From: Bedellia somnulentella
Taxonomy: Eukaryota; Arthropoda; Insecta; Lepidoptera; Bedelliidae
NCBI GenBank assembly: GCA_963576735.1
Contig: OY755177.1
Coordinates: forward strand, 18,228,001-18,292,000
Direction: 5' to 3'
DNA length: 64,000 bases
The translations under genes were made by a program, and so were the position numbers. Within the stretch, counting starts at the first letter, position 1. The number at the start of each line of letters is the position of its first letter. Positions 31,524 through 40,806 of this stretch are shown in pieces. The notes under the pieces were generated by a model that saw only the letters and a list, made by a program, of their open reading frames with translations, was not told the DNA's origin and searched no databases.

Positions 31524-32437
31524 CTAATGGATCGTCCCAGCTTCGCACAGGTAGCGTTGTTTTTTTAAATATTTGAGGTTCTTCAATCACTGCTCAAGCT
31601 TTGTGAAATTTTGCGTAATGATTGCAATATAAAGCATTCCTGAAAAGTGTAGCTAGGTGATTTTGAATGCGCTTTTATGAACGGTTTAGTATCTCCGTCT
31701 CCGTTAATAAGCAAATTTTCAGGTTGAGTTGAAGCTGACTATTACGCTATGAAGTTCAACAATCTAAAAAAGAAACTACTGGCGCCATCTAGAATGAAAT
31801 ATGTAAATTAGTAAGGATTTGGTATTGGTCACGGGCGCGATGGCTTATTTCATGTATAATTTCGGTGTTTCTCTACCGATTGCTATGATTTTTTTTTTAT
31901 TGAATAGGTAATAATGTTAACTTTTTTAAATAAGGGATGAGTGAGAGTATTATAAACGTAAGAGTAAACAAATATAATCTGAATGCTCCGAACTGATGAG
32001 AGCTATCAAGAGTTACACGTATTATTGTGAGTCAACCATAAAAGATAGACATATACCGTTGCGATATATTTTTAGACAATTTCATGAAAAATATTTCCGT
32101 CATACATGACTTCTATGTAACTTTAACCATTAAGGCTGCACACGCGACGGAAGCTTTAAAATTGGAGTGACTTCTCCCGTTTTCCAAAATTACTCTTCAC
32201 TACTCTTGAAAAGTATACTATAACTTGCCCAGGAGTATGAAGAACGATTGTGCCAAGTTTCGTTAAAATCCGTCAAGTAGTTTTTGTTTCCATTAGTAAC
32301 ATACAAACCGACAGACAGACAAAAATTTTACTGATTGCATTTTTGGCATCAGTATCGATCACTATCACCCCCTGATAGTTCTTTTGAAAAAATATTTCAT
32401 GTACAGAATTGACCTCTCTACAGATTTGTTATAAGTA
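31524..32437 (-). mobile_element. Helitron-like element G, copy 1, with decayed ends
   Basis: Minus-strand relative of the tandem pair at 57784-59749. It shares GCTACCTGTGCGAAGCTGGG at the 3' end (terminal CTAG mutated to TTAG), ACTGATTGCATTTTTGGC and TCTGTAGAGAGGTCAATT near the 5' end. The 5' terminal TCTA is missing. Non-coding. Confidence 0.7.
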
Positions 32438-32483
32438 CCTAAAGATTGTTAATCTATCATAGTCGCTAACCGGTGCGTGACGG

Positions 32484-32640
32484 AAAACCGCCTGCTTTGT
32501 ATCACGTGAGTGCATTGTCGATGCAAAATGGTGGGTATTCTGAACACCAGGTGATTTTGATGCCACGTGATGTTTACAAGTATTAGTACCTCTTTCAACC
32601 TATCGAGGTTATGCGGTGTGAACATTTGAGTTAAATTATG
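32484..32640 (+). mobile_element. Family A SINE, 5'-truncated, decayed
   Basis: GAAAACCGCCTGCTTTGTAT, GAACACCAGGTGATTTTG and ATGCGGTGTGAACATTTGAG. Confidence 0.65.
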
Positions 32641-32784
32641 GTGGAATTTCATTCATTGGCGATCTACGAAAATTTAAACAAAATCAAAAGGCTAGCAAAG
32701 TCTGAAGATATGAAAACAGATGTTATTTATTTTTGTCAATTGATGCGAGTTATGTTTATTTTGTTTTGTTTTGAAAACCCTATA

Positions 32785-32999
32785 CGAGACGCCAATAAAA
32801 AAAAACAAGATGTTTGAAAACCAAATCGGAAACGTTCTTACTAAGGCGAAAATTCGTCGAGAAAAGATAAGAGCATGTATGCGAAGAATGATGAATGTGA
32901 CAGAAGCAAGAGAGATATGTCAGGATCGTACGAAGAGGCGATCGATAGTATCTGCCTACCTGAACAACAACGGGCGTGAGTATAAGTAAGTAAGAAACA
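32785..32999 (+). mobile_element. Family E LINE 3' end with (AAGT)n tail
   Basis: An open frame (from 32771 to 32989, 72 codons) encodes the LINE C-terminus: Gln-Ile-Gly-Asn-Val-Leu, Arg-Ala-Cys-Met, Glu-Ala-Arg-Glu, Cys-Gln-Asp-Arg, ending Gly-Arg-Glu-Tyr-Lys. The tail here is AAGTAAGT, unlike the TATG tail of most copies. It is a 5'-truncated insertion. The 148-codon antisense frame over it is an artefact. Confidence 0.7.
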
Positions 33000-33431
33000 A
33001 AAAACAGAAACCAATAACCTATCAAATATATCCAAACAAAATTAAACTTCTCAAAATCTACCCGGAAAAGAAAACTTTTTCTCAAAAATGCATTGGCAAC
33101 GTAGAATAGCAGAATTAGAACAAAGCGAGCTGAACTTCGATATTCAAAATCCGCGTGGGCGGGAATGCAGCGGCCGAGGTCACGGTTGAAGGTCACTCTA
33201 ATGGTTACGTCCACATGCAATAACATGCTGTAACGTCATACATTTAGATGCGGTTATTGTATGTAGTATTAACTGAGATGTTTGTTTTCAAACTCCGCAA
33301 AGGGATGTATGCGGTTAGGACTTAGAAGTAAAAATCTCTGTTACAGTTTGTGAATATAAAACTAAACTGCTGTATAATGTGAGATTTTGGGTACTAATCC
33401 CAGGCATCTTAAATTAACCCACCTGCCTATC
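33000..33431. other. Stretch with a GC-rich patch and paired AGGTCA sites
   Basis: AGGTCA at 33177-33182 and AAGGTCA at 33189-33195 are direct repeats separated by seven bases, next to GCGGCCG. Nothing else is supported. Confidence 0.35.
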
Positions 33432-33616
33432 TCAACTCATGGCAAAAAAATAAAAAACAACCCTCAGCCACTTTTGGGAATGACGAGGGCAAAGCTTTTA
33501 AAAAAAAAATGAGAGGAGAGGAGGAGGAGAGGAGGAAAAACCTCGACAAGCCTAGTCGCCACAAAAGAATCGATAGGAAAAAAATGGTTAACACTATTCT
33601 AAACCGACACTGCAAC
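33432..33616 (-). mobile_element. Family B remnant with purine-rich expansion
   Basis: CCCTCAGCCACTTTTGGGAA, a GAGGAGGAG tract, AGCCTAGTCGCC and ATTCTAAACCGACACTGC keep family order. Confidence 0.5.
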
Positions 33617-33960
33617 TAAATTTCAAATTAAAGTTTTGATATAGGTATCCTAGTTTGGTTAAGATAATATCGTCTAAAATCGTATAACCATCCGAAAATC
33701 AAGGTAATACAATACCATTCCTTTCCTGCCCAGCTAGTACAAGCGGTGTTTAAACTAGTTATCGCGTGGGATAAAGCAGCCATCTCCTACGCACTTACTT
33801 AGTATCGTATACTGCCATCTCATTCTAACTGTTATCGTGTCGATAAAATAGCGCTCGTGCTTGTCCTTCTGAATGCTTGTGAAGAAGAAGCCGCTTGTTA
33901 GAGATATATGTGAGCTATGGTAATGGAATTGATTAACATACCCAAATTACTCAAACTCCA
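33617..33960. other. Stretch without recognised features
   Basis: Nothing supported. Confidence 0.3.
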
Positions 33961-34190
33961 ATGTTCACGCCGTATAAAGGGGGTTGGCAGAGGTACGAAT
34001 ACTTCTGAACATCACCTGACTTTGTCACCTGGTGTTCAGTACCCACGTTTTGCTTGGACAGTGTACTCACGTGATAGACGGAAGTCTAAAGTAACCACAC
34101 ATATGACTTTAGAAAAGACAAATTGGTGTGGGCCCGACCCGGAATTTGAACACTCATCGTCTACACGATAAGCGGTTTTCTCCAATATAT
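33961..34190 (-). mobile_element. Family A SINE with internal deletion
   Basis: TTCACGCCGTATAAAGGGG to ATTTGAACACTCATCG and TCTACACGATAAGCGG. The central 90 bases between ACGTGATAGACGG and AACCACACATATG are gone. Confidence 0.75.
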
Positions 34191-34217
34191 TTGAAAACCA
34201 CTTAATACTATTATCAT

Positions 34218-34612
34218 TTCAAATAAATTTATCATGGTTGATAGCGATGACGGAAAACATGGTGAGGAAACCCACCTGGCGAAGTTGTACTTAGTCATGT
34301 GACAGCCTAATCCTTCAAAACGTGCCATAGGACTGTCCCATATCACATAAGTACACCACGCAAAACAAGGATCTCTCTTCTTTTTACTAGGTGACAATTA
34401 TGTCACGTGATTTAAATCTTTTTGTTCATGAAAACCTCATGTGGGGATTATTACTAATAAATAAAGGAAAGAAAAATTTCTTCGACTATGTCGAAATTTT
34501 TTTTTTCTTTTATTTATTCTTTATTTATTAGTTATGTCACGTGACGTTTAGAAATATTATCACCTCTGCCATCCCGTCTCGGATACATGGTGTGACTGTT
34601 TGGATTTAGGTC
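34218..34612 (+). mobile_element. Family A SINE, 5'-truncated, interrupted by element D1
   Basis: TTATCATGGTTGATAGCGAT to TAGGTGACAATTATGTCACG. It resumes after 34531 and ends ATGGTGTGACTGTTTGG. The interruption is at its palindromic GTCACGTGA. Confidence 0.75.
34411..34531 (+). mobile_element. Element D, fold-back copy 1
   Basis: Flanked by the perfect 13-base duplication TTATGTCACGTGA (34398-34410 and 34532-34544). It starts TTTAAATCTTTTTGTTCATG and AACCTCATGTGGGG. From there on it folds back: ACTAATAAATAAAG against CTTTATTTATTAG, with AAATTTC/GAAATTT near the loop. No coding capacity. Confidence 0.8.
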
Positions 34613-35569
34613 TCTTTCAATAATTTCTATGACAACCGCTAAGGTACGACAACGACAAAAAAATCCTTCAAATGTCCCGACTGCCCTTTTGGGCGTCTGA
34701 TAACTTTCTTTTAAGGCGCATTGTAAAAAACCTTGTGTCTGATCGGACTCTAAATATAGGTTCGTAAATTTAGATCTACTTATTCCTTTCAAGTTCAGAA
34801 TTATTGCCGTATTATTATTGGGATAAGTTATTTATTTATAATCAAAACTAACTTAGAAACAATGCAGAAGCCAAATCAATCACTCTGTTTTCGATAAATG
34901 GTAAAAGCCTAAAACAAACAAAAGAAATCAATGTTATTTCATATTTACATGAAAGCAAAAACCATTAAATCGTTAACCGATAGAGTGTGCATTCACTACA
35001 TCGTGTCTAACGTTGTATTACATTAATCATCTCCTCGTGAATGAGGGCGCGTGGGTGGTGTGTGGGCGACAGAGGGTGTCAAATCAGGGGTGGTGCGTGG
35101 TAGGTCTGGTTTAAAGCAGTTTATACCGGATTTATACAGTATATCCTGAAGCTAGACTTTCAAGTTGAACTTTTGGTTGCGGAAGTTTAAAGTTTTATAT
35201 ACTGTGGTGTGCTGATTACTGGATTTCGGTTCGGCCAATATTAAGGGTGAGTTTCTGTGATTATAAGACTTTATGTTAGTAGCTTAAGAGTATTTACTTT
35301 CAAGAAAACAAATCTTTTATTTAGTACAGAGAATGTTGAGTACATTGAATGTATTTAAAAATATATTAATATATATTTGCAAGTTGAACATTGAAATGGC
35401 ATTCTTATTATAATAGAAATCGAAACCTTCTTTTTAAAACTAGTATTTCAGAAACTCTGTAACATTTTGCACTTTGAAATTTACACCAATAGATTAAATA
35501 GTTTCTTAACATCAAAACCACGTTAAACTACAGAAAATACAGCAAAAATTCATGTGCAAAACATAAAAA
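34613..35569. other. Unassigned stretch with a possible non-coding 5' exon
   Basis: A GC-richer, G-biased patch (35030-35110) precedes TTTATACC-type sequence and a strong 5' splice-site match, AAGG|GTGAGT, at 35246. This could be a 5' UTR exon on the + strand. No other support was found. Confidence 0.25.
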
Positions 35570-35850
35570 TCAACAAGTGGCCCAATCCATACCGGTTCCA
35601 GCAAAGACGGTACTTTACAATCGCAACGGGGGGGGGTGGGGGTGCAAGGGGTGGCCATGGCCACCCTCCACTGGCGCCAGAGCCTCGTCAATGAATGACG
35701 CAAAACTGTTGATTCAGACCATATTACTGTGTATGGATACTGTTCTAGCAGATGTTGCTGCAAGTTATTGCGGCTGGTTAGCAGATGGCGCTATGAAGTT
35801 TGGGAAAGCGCTAAAGTTTGTAAGAGGATGAGTGAGACAAACTTTATGAC
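35570..35850. other. GC-rich island with open frames on both strands
   Basis: A G-run (35628-35643) is followed by GGCCATGGCCACC and about 200 bases of balanced composition. There are open frames of 84 codons on the + strand (35577-35831) and 83 on the minus strand (35512-35763). Neither has a recognised motif. It might be an exon, a processed fragment or a mobile remnant. Confidence 0.25.
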
Positions 35851-35932
35851 AAACAGTTAATGAGAACAGACTTGTGCAGTTTTGGAACCAGTGAAGATTA
35901 TAGAAAGCATATAACCATACATTGTGTGATGT

Positions 35933-36261
35933 GACGACGTGATAGCTCAATAGGTAGAACGCCGGTTAACGTGCAAGCGACTTGTGTTCAAATCCCAGGT
36001 CGGGCCTACACCAATTTGTCTTTTCTAAAGACATATGTGTGGTTAATTTATCATGGTTGTTAACGGTGAGGGAAAACATCGTGAGGAAACCCACATGGCT
36101 GAGTTATACTTAGTCATGTGACAGTGTATTCGTACAAAACCGCGTAAGGCCTGCCCCCTATCACGTGAGTACACTGTGCATGCAAAACGTGAGTACTCTG
36201 AATACAAGATGACAAAGTCACGTGATGTTTAGAAGTATTAGTACTATGTTATGTTGTGTTT
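35933..36261 (+). mobile_element. Family A SINE, full length, with target-site duplication
   Basis: Head GTGATAGCTCAATAGGTAGA, body intact, end shortened to GTATTAGTACTATGTTATG. Flanked by ATTGTGTGA at 35921-35929 and 36262-36270. Confidence 0.87.
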
Positions 36262-36321
36262 ATTGTGTGAATGTAGGAAAAGATATATAGTATATAGGAA
36301 AAGATATAGGTATAAATGTAG

Positions 36322-36385
36322 GCGAATCGATAGTCTTTGCTTATCTCAATGGGAACTACGCGAGTATGTATATGTATGTCTGGTT
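36322..36385 (+). mobile_element. Family E LINE end
   Basis: GCGAATCGATAGTCTTTGCT, CTCAATGGGAACTACGCG and TATGTATATGTATG. Confidence 0.6.
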
Positions 36386-36804
36386 ATTGTTAAAAATTTT
36401 CTTATTTGGTGATAACATAAAATTTCTAGTATTTCCTGGCATAACAGACATGGTGTGACCGTGATATCTTACGCTCCAAAATCTGAACTCCCAGGATCGA
36501 ATTCAGTATAGGCAGCATGATTTATTTTTTATTTATAAATCACTTTATTGTCAAGAATAGTCTCAGTTTAGCCGTTACATGCTTCAGCCGGCAAAGCCCG
36601 CCCGCTTAAAAACGCTAAGTAGCGCTGTTTAAGCTAAAAACAGCACCACTCACATGACCAGCAGTGCAGTTGGAAAATTTACTTTGTTGGTGGAAATTGA
36701 ATCGTTGGAAAGACATGGCTCTGATTGGTTCTTTGTCTGGAGAGAAGTTTTTCAACTTAGAGGGATTGTGTGGCTGTTGTCACGTGACGATTTTTTATGC
36801 AATT
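36386..36804. other. Stretch without recognised features, one weak hairpin
   Basis: GCTTAAAAACGCT and AGCGCTGTTTAAGC (about 36602-36634) pair imperfectly. Open frames of 61 and 87 codons starting here run into a B fragment and are not supported. Confidence 0.3.
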
Positions 36805-36905
36805 TACATACATATATACTTATATACTCACGGTCATAAATCCCAAAAAGGGGTTACCAGAACTTCAGAGCTAGAAACTTGTCAGCCACATTTGGAAGTT
36901 GATAG
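36805..36905 (-). mobile_element. Family B fragment (tail half)
   Basis: TATACTCACGGTCATAAATC to GCCACATTTGGAAGTTGATA. Confidence 0.65.
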
Positions 36906-37348
36906 TTTATGCATTTTTTATTGTTAATAAATATTGCTTGAAGTTCTTTGTGTAGGTTCCTTGAAGCTTTTAAGAAGAAATATACTATCTTCTGTAAGAG
37001 TCGTCTAAAGTGACTAGGGCGCGTTAGAGTCTTTTTAAGGTAATTTCGGCAATGCTATTGATACAACAAACCTGATAAAAATATCAACATTTTGTTATAA
37101 AATTAAGTATAGATGGAATATAATGTTTATCTCACGAAATGGCACGTGCTATAAATATAGTAAACAGTATTACACGTTTTATGGATGTGTGCGTGTGTAA
37201 TTCGCATGCAGAAACACAAACGCGAAAACGTGTTTCGACGCATTAAACAAAAAGTATAATTCGCGTCGCTTCGTGTAGTTTTTAAGATTAAAAATAATAC
37301 ATTTGTGGTCATCTTTTACTGACGTTATCATTTACATAGCTGCCGAAC
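36906..37348. other. Stretch without recognised features
   Basis: Nothing supported. Confidence 0.3.
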
Positions 37349-37456
37349 TACATACATACTTATACTCATAACTATAAATCTAAAAACAAAAATGCCATAG
37401 CTTTCTAATTTGTAATACCTTTGGAGTCAGCCGGGAAAAGATAGCAAAATAAAAAA
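37349..37456 (-). mobile_element. Family B remnant
   Basis: ACATACATACTTATACTCAT and GGGAAAAGATAGCAAAATAA survive. Badly decayed. Confidence 0.4.
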
Positions 37457-37457
37457 C

Positions 37458-37542
37458 ACTAGGTAACAATGACACGTGGTGTTCAGCAGTATTCGTACCT
37501 ATGCCAACCCCTTCGGGGATATACGGCGAGAACGTTTGAGGT
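37458..37542 (+). mobile_element. Family A SINE, 3' end only
   Basis: CACTAGGTAACAATGACACG to GGATATACGGCGAGAACG. Confidence 0.65.
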
Positions 37543-37591
37543 GAATTGAATAATGACACCCGTAAGAAGAAATATATATTAGTATATATAG

Positions 37592-37812
37592 AGCCAATGT
37601 GGATGGGAATGTTAGTAGAGGACGGCCTCGTAAAACGTTTCTTGACCAGATAGAAAACGTTCTTATAAAGGCGGGGGTCCGAAGTAAGAAGAATAAAACA
37701 GCATGTATGAGACGGATAATGAATGTAAGGGAAGCAAGAGAGGTTTGTCAAGATCGTACTAAGTGGCGATCGACTGCTCTGCCTACCCCATAAGTATAAG
37801 TAAGTAAGTAAG
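37592..37812 (+). mobile_element. Family E LINE 3' end, best coding copy, (AAGT)n tail
   Basis: The open frame at 37599-37793 encodes Gly-Arg-Pro-Arg-Lys-Thr, then Asp-Gln-Ile-Glu-Asn-Val-Leu, Ala-Cys-Met-Arg-Arg, Glu-Ala-Arg-Glu-Val-Cys-Gln-Asp-Arg and Trp-Arg-Ser. This is the layout of the extreme C-terminus of many non-LTR ORF2 proteins. It identifies family E as a LINE. The copy is 5'-truncated and ends in GTATAAGTAAGTAAG. Confidence 0.75.
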
Positions 37813-38291
37813 AAGAAATGGGTAGCTAGTATAGTAGTACGGAGACTAGGGAGCTATACTTCAGGGAGCTATACGAAACTGATACTTAAACGTAGCTGTG
37901 TGCTACAAGTAAATGTATGGATAAATAAATACATAAAGCCTTTTAACTCAAAAAGAATCGAAAGCCTTGGCTTCATAAAACACACTAATATATGTGAAGT
38001 CGCGTAGGCCTGTGTCCTAAACAAACGGGCTCCGAGCAAACACCAAGACAATTTGTCTGAACAATCTTATTATTGACATTACGAAAACGAACCGATGAAT
38101 ATGTCTTTGAATACTTTTTCTTGTTTGCACAGATAAGTATTATGAGAGTTTCTTTCGAGAGCAAAAAGTTGTGTACTTGCTTTTTGTCTTTGAAGCAACT
38201 AAGAGACGATGACGTAATTGCGGGATGCCAGAGGCAAGGCGAAATTTTATAGTATGTCGGAGGAATAATGCAATATTAGTTAACTTACAAG
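37813..38291. other. Stretch without recognised features
   Basis: Nothing supported. Confidence 0.3.
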
Positions 38292-38302
38292 TATACTAGG
38301 GA

Positions 38303-38583
38303 GGAGACATATGTGTGCTTAATTTATCATGGTTGTTAACGGTGAGGGAAAACATCGTGAGGAAACCCACATGGCTGAGTTGTACTTAGTCATGTGACAG
38401 TGTATTCGTACAAAAACGGCGATAGGCCTGCCCCCTATCACGTGAGTACACTGTCCATGCAAAACGTGGGTACTCTGAACACCAGGTGACAAAGTCACGT
38501 GATGTTCAGAAGTATTAGTACCTCTGCCAACCCCTTCGGGGATATTCGGCGTGAACGTTTATGTTATTATGTTATGTTATGTT
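38303..38583 (+). mobile_element. Family A SINE, 5'-truncated, well preserved, with target-site duplication
   Basis: Starts inside the body at GGAGACATATGTGTG and ends in GTTATGTTATG. Flanked by TATACTAGGGA at 38292-38302 and 38584-38594. The missing head shows truncation during insertion. High identity to the copy at 17747 suggests it is recent. Confidence 0.9.
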
Positions 38584-38594
38584 TATACTAGGGA

Positions 38595-39270
38595 ATTTTG
38601 AAGCCTTTGGTAATTACGATATTCTTGCAACGAACCTAGGAGAGGATGTATAAACCATGTTTATCTCAATAGGAAAGGCTTGTGCAGTTATTTATTGCTG
38701 GCTGATGATAATGAGATTTTTTGTGGTATTTTCGCAGCTAAATATATTTATGTGAAATTCAATTTTAATTTACATTTCATGTAAAAGAATATTTAGCATA
38801 AAAGTTGGCCTAACAAACCGTCTTGTAATATAAAAGAAAAAATACAAACAACGAGTTGGAATTCCTACCTGCGCTTTTGTTCTGAAAACAGTGTTTACTT
38901 TTGCTCTCTAATATTTAATCGGAAAACCACAGTAAATCGCAATAAATTATAACCTAAGTGCATCGAATACCTGCCTTAAATCAAGATCCACCAGTGACAA
39001 ATATATTCTGCATTGCAGAAGTTGTTTACGACCGCAAACACATCGAAAAAACACATCGAAAAAGGTATTTCTTTCACAAGCCGTTATTTCAAAAACCCAG
39101 TTTTTTGTTACACTTTGAAAATTACATCGCAAATTGTCGGGGTAGAACAATAACAATATTTTTTGAAAGATATTCTTCACCAATCGACTGCATTGATCAG
39201 CTGTCTTGCGCAAGACGTCATATCCTAACTAGTGTCAACTGTCAACCTGACGTGACGTGACGTTGAATTG
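38595..39270. other. Stretch upstream of the full-length LINE
   Basis: Holds overlapping 100-codon (+, 38958-39260) and 88-codon (-, 38947-39213) frames of unclear status and a GACGTGACGTGACGTT run at its end. No motif was recognised in either frame. Confidence 0.3.
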
Positions 39271-39273
39271 AAG

Positions 39274-39389
39274 TCTTCATTTTCAATACTGCCAACTAAA
39301 TCAAGATTTGGTCGCGTTCAGTCTGTTGCATTCTTCATTTTCAATACTGCCAACTTAATCAAGATTTGGTCGCATTCAGTCTGTTGCAT
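39274..39389 (+). promoter_or_regulatory. Two 58-bp tandem monomers in the LINE 5' UTR
   Basis: Units 39274-39331 and 39332-39389 are nearly identical, each with ATTTTCAATACTGCCAACT and a TTCAGTC. TCAGT, the arthropod initiator core, sits at 39318-39322 and 39376-39380, exactly 58 apart, with a third at 39409-39413. Tandem promoter monomers are known from mouse L1. Their promoter role here is inferred. Confidence 0.6.
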
Positions 39390-39465
39390 TTTGCATTTTG
39401 CTATTCGATCAGTGCTGCCACATCAAACTAATTATATTGAATAAAGAGTTATTAATTGGAATAAA

Positions 39466-40482
39466 ATGTCGACAACCTGTAACGCCTGCTGTCAACCCAT
39501 CAAAACTCTTGAATACATGGAATGCTCTAAATGTTCCATGATCTACGACCTTAAGTGTATCAATTTCGGCAATGATACTTTCCAACAGGCCTCTGATCAA
39601 TTCAAAAGTAACTGGCTTTGCCCTTCTTGTAAATGCAGACAGCCCAAAACTGACAATACTTCTACTCCTATACGACCTGGATTTAATCTCGATGGGTTTG
39701 ATGAAACTTATATGTGTACCAATAACATTAATATTGTCAGAGGCTCTAAAGCTACAACATCCACACAGGAAGCTTTATCTCTTACCACAATAATTGACGA
39801 AACACGTCAACTTCGACAGGAAGTTCATGAGCTTACAGCTAACTTCAATAAACGGTTGATCGACATCGAAAGTAAATCAAGCAAACAGGATCAAGAAATT
39901 CTGTCACTACGTGCAAGAGTATTGGAACTAGAGACCAGGTCCGAAATAAAAGACCAAGCTTGTCTGAGAAATCAAGTTGAAATTGTGGGTCTGCCAGAGG
40001 AGCCGAATGAAAACCTGGAACATCTTCTTTTGGCCGCAGCAAAGAAGTTAAATTGTGATATCTCATCTGAGGATATAGCAGACATATATCGTTCCGGTCC
40101 AGCTACCCGTTCCATATCAACTGTTGAACAGAAAACTAGACCGAGACCTATAGTAGTTAAATTTGTAAGGCAACAAAAACGTGACGGATTTTTATCTGCT
40201 TCAAAAAATAGACGTAATACTACGTCGGAGGGCATTACTTTATCGTCACCTACCAGCATCTTATATTTTAATGAGCGTCTCACGAAATCAAGACAACTTT
40301 TATTTCGTGAAGCAAGGTCGAGAGCGCGACAGCATAATTTTAAGTTCTGTTGGATTAGAAACGGCAACATTTACATCCGCAAGGCAGAAAAGCAACCTCC
40401 AATTAAAATATCACATTTGTGTGATTTGGACCAACGTATCGGAGATTCTATGCCTGTACCAAGTGAAAATGTTAAGAGTTAA
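39466..40482 (+). CDS. LINE ORF1 protein, PHD-like finger and FP25K-like C-terminal domain
   Basis: 338 residues. An N-terminal finger has Cys at 5, 8, 20, 23, 31, 52 and 55 in PHD (C4-H-C3) spacing. The histidine position holds Asp28, in the place where relatives have Tyr-His-x-x-Cys. Residues about 100-160 are a heptad-rich coiled-coil stretch. The rest (about 160-325) resembles the RNA-binding-like domain shared by many insect LINE ORF1 proteins and the baculovirus FP25K family, with Arg-Pro-Ile-Val-Val-Lys-Phe and Tyr-Phe-Asn-Glu-Arg-Leu-Thr motifs. ORF1 proteins bind the element's RNA and form the retrotransposition particle. The start ATG is the first in frame after the monomers, in the context AAAATGT. 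No stops or frameshifts. Confidence 0.85.
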   Translation: MSTTCNACCQPIKTLEYMECSKCSMIYDLKCINFGNDTFQQASDQFKSNWLCPSCKCRQPKTDNTSTPIRPGFNLDGFDETYMCTNNINIVRGSKATTSTQEALSLTTIIDETRQLRQEVHELTANFNKRLIDIESKSSKQDQEILSLRARVLELETRSEIKDQACLRNQVEIVGLPEEPNENLEHLLLAAAKKLNCDISSEDIADIYRSGPATRSISTVEQKTRPRPIVVKFVRQQKRDGFLSASKNRRNTTSEGITLSSPTSILYFNERLTKSRQLLFREARSRARQHNFKFCWIRNGNIYIRKAEKQPPIKISHLCDLDQRIGDSMPVPSENVKS

Positions 40483-40806
40483 TAAGGATAGTTTTCATAA
40501 TTCCTTGTTCCTAGTTGTAATTGAAACATATTTCAGATTATCTCTTTTTAACGATTTTTTTACTGTTTTTAAATTTACAATAATATTCACTCAATACTTT
40601 ACACACATCTACACTCTACTTACACTATATACACAATACTACAAACCTTACAACAACCATTATCAGTTAAAGAGCAACTTCTTTTTAAAATATATAATTT
40701 ATTTTTTATATGTTTTATATTCACTCACATTTTTTATTCTTTGCATCAATAGTTTGACCACAAAGTGTGATTATGTTTATTTATCTTTTCATTATACTTT
40801 ACGTTC
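40483..40806 (+). other. LINE inter-ORF spacer
   Basis: 324 AT-rich bases between the ORF1 stop and the ORF2 start, rich in short ACACT repeats. The long gap means ORF2 is not reached by simple stop-start overlap. How it is translated is unknown. A 212-codon frame (40181-40819) overlaps but is not conserved-looking. Confidence 0.6.

Noticed and set aside
32780..33226. 148-codon minus-strand frame
   Set aside because: It is antisense to a LINE E coding end and its composition (Phe, Leu, Ser) follows from that. No motif.
38958..39260. Overlapping 100-codon (+) and 88-codon (-) frames
   Set aside because: Both strands are open and no motif, splice site or family is recognised. Kept only as an unassigned stretch.
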